DNA of 64,000 bases from the NCBI RefSeq assembly GCF_016612505.1, contig NZ_JAENRR010000019.1, positions 17,986 through 81,985 on the forward strand, read 5' to 3'. The position numbers were made by a program, and so were the translations under genes. Numbering within the stretch: position 1 is the stretch's first letter; each line of letters begins with the position of its first letter. The notes under the pieces were generated by a model. That model made no database searches. It worked only from the letters and a program-made list of their open reading frames with translations, and had not been told where the DNA came from. Source of the stretch: Carboxylicivirga marina (GTDB lineage: Bacteria > Bacteroidota > Bacteroidia > Bacteroidales > Marinilabiliaceae). Of this stretch, positions 60,257 to 64,000 are shown one piece after another.

Positions 60257-61060
60257 CTACCACTTAATATATTCTTCTTCTAAAAGAATTATTATTAGTT
60301 CTTTGCCGTCAAAGATAATTTTTAGTTTATCGTCAACTAAAATCTCTTTATACTCATTAAATTTGGCTTCTGTTAATTCGAAGCGGAAAGAAACATGTCC
60401 AATTTTTCCCAATAGGATTTTTTCGGGTGTGCCTTTTATAATTTTGGTATAAACTTTAGTGTCATACTTATCAATTGAAGAGAATGTGGAATCCTGTTTT
60501 TCAATTTCAATATTAAAAAATTCATAATCCTCTTGAATATATTCTCTGGTTTTTGGGATAATTGTTTTTATCTCTTTTAGCCTAAGGATTTCTATTGAAT
60601 CTGCTTGGTTCTGCGTGTTAAGGTTTCCATATGACACAAAAAAATTTCCACCATAGGGATGACCAGCAGCTAACTCGCGACCAACAATAAATAGCCCATC
60701 TCCATAATCGAATCCACCTTGCATATAATGAGCTTTGGCTTTCTCTATGGCGTTATCATCAGTACTTCCAAGTGCAATTTGATTTCCTGCATTATAAATT
60801 ATACCAGAATTCCATATTTCCACATAAGGCATTTTTAATCTTGGTAAAATAAATACTTTTGAGTTATCTTGAGCAATTCGGGTAGAATTAGGAATGGCAC
60901 CCTTCAAATACAGTGACAATGAATCAAATGTTTTAGTAGGCATAGTAACAACAACATGATCAAAGTATCCATTGATACTTCCCTTTTCTTTTATAGACTG
61001 GGAAAAGCATTCATAACCTATGAATGGGGTAATTAAAAATAAGCAAATGATCCAATGCAT
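60257..61060 (-). CDS. Exported protein of unknown function, possibly DUF5829-like
   Basis: A 267-residue protein with a signal peptide (cut after CFSQ, about residue 21). The mature start YFDHVVVTMPTKTFDSLSLY and later YMQGGFDYGDGLFIVGRELAAGH resemble a Bacteroidota family of unknown function (DUF5829, thought to have a glyoxalase-like fold), from memory and with moderate certainty. The cysteine before the cleavage site (GYEC) is not in a convincing lipobox. It ends 20 bases from the orphan intron end. A -7-like TACATTTG lies at 61123-61130. Confidence 0.6.
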   Translation of the reverse strand: MHWIICLFLITPFIGYECFSQSIKEKGSINGYFDHVVVTMPTKTFDSLSLYLKGAIPNSTRIAQDNSKVFILPRLKMPYVEIWNSGIIYNAGNQIALGSTDDNAIEKAKAHYMQGGFDYGDGLFIVGRELAAGHPYGGNFFVSYGNLNTQNQADSIEILRLKEIKTIIPKTREYIQEDYEFFNIEIEKQDSTFSSIDKYDTKVYTKIIKGTPEKILLGKIGHVSFRFELTEAKFNEYKEILVDDKLKIIFDGKELIIILLEEEYIKW

Positions 61061-61122
61061 AATTTGTGTATTTAATTTATTATTGCCCCTAACTTCTTAA
61101 TGGCCTGTAATGCAAGTTATTT

Positions 61123-61130
61123 CAAATGTA
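61123..61130 (-). promoter_or_regulatory. Candidate -7 element for the gene at 60257-61060
   Basis: Minus-strand TACATTTG matches TAnnTTTG; ATTG 14 bp upstream is too close for a normal -33 box. Leader about 55 bases. Confidence 0.38.
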
Positions 61131-61189
61131 GAAAAAAATGAGTGCAATTATACATACCTATATGGAATTATTCTTGAACTATTCTAATT

Positions 61190-61217
61190 AAAAAAGCCCC
61201 ACACAAAGTGCAGGGCT
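61190..61217 (-). terminator. Terminator of the gene at 61243-61794 (minus strand)
   Basis: Minus strand: AGCCC-TG-CAC-TTT-GTG-TG-GGGCT hairpin followed by six T residues, 25 bases after the stop codon. Confidence 0.82.
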
Positions 61218-61242
61218 ACAACTAATCTCTGGTTAATAATAC

Positions 61243-61794
61243 TTACTCGTTTACATCTACTTTATTGCGTCGCTGGCGCCTTGCCTTATTACTCTCGTCG
61301 ATTCGGTTGGCCACAAACTGTACCAGTTCGCCATACACATCGGGTTGTACCTTTTGCATCACATTCAGGTAGGCAATCAGTTCTTCGTTAATAAAGCTAA
61401 TAAGCTGCTTTTTAATATCGGTGGCCGAGGCGAGGTTTCTCTCATCGTCTTTCACCGACAGGTAAGCATTTTGCTTGGTGTTAAAATGGTTAACAGCCGT
61501 CTCTAATCGGTTAAAACGCTCGGCGCAACCATTTAGTTGGGCGATGTAAGCCGGGTAAGGTTCCGTTTTACTTTCGGTCAACATGGAACCCAGAAGCGGG
61601 TATTCTTCGCGATAACTTTTTTTCTTTACCTCCAGCCCATACTTATCAATCATATTAAAAAGCATTTTGGCTGCATTAGCTCTTGTTGTGTCCGGGTGGC
61701 AGGTATAACCTTTTGTTAGGCCATGCAATAGGCTTACTTCATTGTCGGTTACGGCATCCATATCAGCTAATTCTGATTCTATTATGTGGCGCAT
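61243..61794 (-). CDS. DUF6261-like cytoplasmic helical protein, perhaps N-terminally short
   Basis: A 183-residue all-helical, charged protein without signal peptide. The C-terminal half (FINEELIAYLNVMQKVQPDV, then a basic tail SNKARRQRRNKVDVNE) resembles a Bacteroidota-specific family of unknown function (DUF6261), by memory. Members are usually longer at the N-terminus. Upstream of the ATG at 61794 the frame remains open for only nine codons before a TAA, so either this is a short member or the 5' part was lost. The phased repeat array at 61848-61938 starts 54 bases upstream. Such genes are often found next to mobile elements, which fits the neighbourhood. Confidence 0.6.
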   Translation of the reverse strand: MRHIIESELADMDAVTDNEVSLLHGLTKGYTCHPDTTRANAAKMLFNMIDKYGLEVKKKSYREEYPLLGSMLTESKTEPYPAYIAQLNGCAERFNRLETAVNHFNTKQNAYLSVKDDERNLASATDIKKQLISFINEELIAYLNVMQKVQPDVYGELVQFVANRIDESNKARRQRRNKVDVNE

Positions 61795-61847
61795 AATGCT
61801 GCAAAGTGACAGATTCCTACCTGCTTATAGTCAACAAAGGATTAAAC

Positions 61848-61938
61848 TCATAGTAAAGTCATACTAAATACATACTAAACTCATATTAAATTCGAATGGG
61901 ATTGAGTTTAATGTGAGTTAAATTTGAGTAAAGTATAG
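61848..61938. repeat. 11-bp-phased repeat array, direct then inverted
   Basis: Four direct copies of the decamer TCATAnTAAA start at 61848, 61859, 61870 and 61881, exactly 11 bp apart. After a 16-bp spacer come three inverted versions (TTTAATGTGA at 61907, TTAAATTTGA at 61918, TAAAGTATAG at 61929), again 11 bp apart. The whole is a large imperfect palindrome. Confidence 0.75.
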
Positions 61939-62199
61939 GTTAATAATGGCATTATAGCGAGACAGCTATTTGGTTGCTAGCTAGTTGTTGCGAAGACAGT
62001 GTAAGACTTGGTGAAAAAGTATAAGATTTCATTTGTTTCTTCGTTTCTGGTTAATTGTGATGGTGATCATTGGAGAAGGCTTCTTGTTAACAATAACATT
62101 TATTCTTGCTTCTGTATGATAATTGTACTCTATGTAATTGGTCTCCTGTTCATAAAAGAGTTTGTCTGAGGAGCTCAACGCTTGACGTACATAAATTAT

Positions 62200-62232
62200 T
62201 TTTCAAAGTGAGCCTTGTCGAAACTTTGAAAA
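62200..62232. repeat. REP-like inverted repeat
   Basis: Arms TTTTCAAAGT (62200-62209) and ACTTTGAAAA (62223-62232) pair perfectly around GAGCCTTGTCGAA, a core of the kind seen in many intergenic repeat families. No T-run and no gene end nearby. Confidence 0.45.
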
Positions 62233-62570
62233 TTACGATCGCGATTGCAGTTAAGAATCAGTGGATAGTTGGTGATTCAGATTAACAAATAAATTGACTA
62301 TTACGCCCATAGTCTAGTAAGGGACAGTGTTTTGTATTCTCCTGCTTTTTGAAGTATGAGTGCCACGAGGTGGGGAGGAACTTATAATGCTTCATGGCAA
62401 TTTTCCGAAGTGGCAGATTAAAAGACCATAGGTATATCATTTATTACTATCGGGGTTTTCACCCTCTTCAAACAACCCTTTAGTATGGTTTTTCATGGCT
62501 TCGTCAAAAGTTAAGAAACTTTTTCTTATGTAAAGACGTATTTGCTTTGGATAAAAATAATTGAGCAATA

Positions 62571-64000
62571 ATGAATTACCCCTTATCAATGACTAAAAAC
62601 TACGTTTTAGTTTTACTACTCCTTTTGGCTGTTAATAGCCTATCTTCACAGACTTACATACTTAACGAAGATTTTTCGTCGGCCAATGGTACAACACCAC
62701 CCGAGGGCTGGTCCAACACAACGGCGGCAGGTGTAGCAAGCGATTTGTGGCAGTTCGATAATCCAGGAAGCCGGACTGTTAACTACCCGGTTATTGGTAA
62801 AATGGCCATTTTTGATGCCGCCAATTACTCGGCAGATGAGGAGCCCGAAGAGGTTATTTTGGAAAGTCCATTTTTTGATGCCACCATTAGTGCCGAGATT
62901 TTATTATCCTTCGACCATTATTTTGTTGGAGCGAACAATGCCAATGGAACCGTCGAAGTGTATGATGGTGATAAATGGCAGATTGCTAAAACTTACACTG
63001 ACACAACTGCTAATTCGGAAAAAGAAATTCTGGATATATCGGCTTATGCGGGGAGCATATCCAATGCCAAAATACGTTTCTACTGGCAGGGCGACAGCCT
63101 TGGTATGTGGGCCGTAGATAACATTAGTATATACACCCCTTTGCCAACCGATGCTGGAATTACCACGCTTGATGCGCCGATTATGCCTTTTGCTGCCGGT
63201 ACGCACCCTATAGAAGTGACCTTAGCCAACTTTGGAGCCAATACAATAAACAATACGACCATCGAATGGTCAGTTAATGGAATAAGTCAACCTTCCTATA
63301 ATTGGACAGGTTCTCTTAGTTCTGGTACAACTGAAAAAAACATTACTATTGGGAATTATTCGTTTGAATCAGGGAAGAAAACTGTATTTAAAATATGGCA
63401 AAACAACCCCAATGGAGAAGACGATGGTTATGCCTTAAACGACACCTTAAATAAAACATTGTACACGGCACTGTGCGGTACCTATACCGTTGGAGGTGCA
63501 TCGCCCGACTTTGAAAATTTTACCGAAGTAGCTACTGCATTGAATAATGCAGGTGTGGCTTGTCCGGTTATTTTCGAGGTACGCGATGGTGTTTACGATG
63601 AGCAGATTAAGTTGTATGAAATCAGTGGTAGCAGTGAAGTCAATACGATTACTTTCCGTGGAGAGAGTCGGGACAGTAGTTTGGTTCAATTGCATTACAG
63701 CACCAGTAATCCGAGCAATGATTTTACTTTGGCACTAACCGGTTCTGATTATATCTCGTTTGAGGATATGGGAGTGCTTCGTAGCAATGGGACCAACAGT
63801 GTGTTGATTCAGAATGAGAGTAATCATGTGCGCTTTGAGCGTTGTCAATTTAAAGGGCATGTATTAAGCGCTTCCATTACCAGGGATGAACACCTTACAT
63901 TCCGCAATGTTGCAATGACAGGGTATAATCTGAATTTGGCACAATTAAATGGTGGTTCTGCCATGACTATTACCGTGGAGAGTTGTCATATTCAGGATTT
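62571..64000 (+). CDS. Secreted multidomain protein, 3' end outside the window
   Basis: An open frame that runs off the window end, at least 476 residues. It starts with a signal peptide (hydrophobic core VLVLLLLLAVNSLSSQ). Domain order so far: a jelly-roll MAM/'choice-of-anchor'-like domain (about 28-190: EDFSSANGTTPPEGW, SFDHYFVGANNANGTVEVYD, GMWAVDNISIY), a CARDB-like Ig domain (about 194-290: ITTLDAPIMPFAAGTHPIEV), then a region opening with GTYTVGGASPDFENFTEVAT and continuing as a parallel beta-helix. Such proteins normally end in a T9SS sorting domain, which cannot be checked here. The start could also be the ATG at 62589; both give a signal peptide. Confidence 0.8.
   Translation, partial: MNYPLSMTKNYVLVLLLLLAVNSLSSQTYILNEDFSSANGTTPPEGWSNTTAAGVASDLWQFDNPGSRTVNYPVIGKMAIFDAANYSADEEPEEVILESPFFDATISAEILLSFDHYFVGANNANGTVEVYDGDKWQIAKTYTDTTANSEKEILDISAYAGSISNAKIRFYWQGDSLGMWAVDNISIYTPLPTDAGITTLDAPIMPFAAGTHPIEVTLANFGANTINNTTIEWSVNGISQPSYNWTGSLSSGTTEKNITIGNYSFESGKKTVFKIWQNNPNGEDDGYALNDTLNKTLYTALCGTYTVGGASPDFENFTEVATALNNAGVACPVIFEVRDGVYDEQIKLYEISGSSEVNTITFRGESRDSSLVQLHYSTSNPSNDFTLALTGSDYISFEDMGVLRSNGTNSVLIQNESNHVRFERCQFKGHVLSASITRDEHLTFRNVAMTGYNLNLAQLNGGSAMTITVESCHIQD

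Larger units (their letters stand above)
61795..62570. other. 776-bp gene-free region with phased repeats and a REP-like hairpin
   Basis: No credible gene. It contains the 11-bp-phased array (61848-61938) and a perfect 10-bp inverted repeat with 13-base spacer at 62200-62232. The remainder is unremarkable; it must include the promoter of the secreted-protein gene at 62571, of which I find no clear consensus. Confidence 0.5.

Noticed and set aside
61848..61938. CRISPR array
   Set aside because: Unit is 11 bp without unique spacers and turns into inverted copies; no cas genes. No other CRISPR-like pattern was seen in the window.
1..64000. tRNA, rRNA or tmRNA genes
   Set aside because: No cloverleaf-like sequence or rRNA block was recognised in the intergenic regions by eye; a covariance-model scan would be decisive.

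Overview
The window looks like a chromosomal segment of a free-living Bacteroidota bacterium, probably class Bacteroidia and near the Marinilabiliales. That placement is an inference from style, not a phylogeny. The support is AT-rich DNA, start sites often without a Shine-Dalgarno motif, promoters of the TTTG-N19-TAnnTTTG type, several proteins with type IX secretion (T9SS) C-terminal sorting domains, PorP/SprF-family partners, CarboxypepD_reg-type domains and many small outer-membrane beta-barrels.

Layout. 0-3 kb: a small periplasmic protein, a DUF4136-like lipoprotein with a beta-barrel gene, and an Hsp20 chaperone. 2.9-8.3 kb (minus strand): a 1462-residue PKD-repeat surface protein with a type-B T9SS sorting domain, its stop overlapping the start of a PorP/SprF gene. 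8.6-14.7 kb: proline dehydrogenase, a MATE exporter, two adjacent superoxide dismutases (one Mn-type, one Fe-type by active-site glutamine position), a nitroreductase, a CarboxypepD_reg-like protein and GTP cyclohydrolase I. 14.7-21.9 kb: two beta-barrels, an exported thioredoxin-fold protein, a lipoprotein, and an ECF sigma factor/anti-sigma pair divergent from a VWA-domain protein. 21.9-27.4 kb: aroB-aroA, a small membrane protein with an envelope protein, and dprA. 27.6-51.1 kb: one 22.3-kb gene for a 7444-residue SprB-like adhesin, again overlapping a downstream PorP/SprF gene. 51.2-56.6 kb: OmpH/Skp-like lipoprotein, glycosyltransferase, FtsB/DivIC-like protein, InaA/WaaP-like kinase and P5C dehydrogenase. 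56.7-64 kb: a beta-helix protein with a type-A sorting domain, a methyltransferase, and a plastic stretch with an orphan group II intron 3' end, family-of-unknown-function genes, an 11-bp-phased repeat array and a secreted protein cut by the window end.

Main message. Two independent 'type-B adhesin + PorP/SprF' two-gene units, on opposite strands and about 19 kb apart, share the same one-base TAATG overlap and one repeat family. The larger adhesin has a readable modular plan: signal peptide, Ig-like zone, about 41 SprB-type repeats containing a three-domain super-repeat (five tandem copies plus one displaced copy), 19 repeats of about 83 residues ending in Asn-Asn, two PKD domains and the sorting domain. 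From work on Flavobacterium johnsoniae SprB/SprF, such adhesins cross the outer membrane through the T9SS with a dedicated SprF-like partner and serve in gliding or attachment. No core T9SS or gliding gene lies in this window. The remaining genes are mostly ordinary housekeeping and stress functions.
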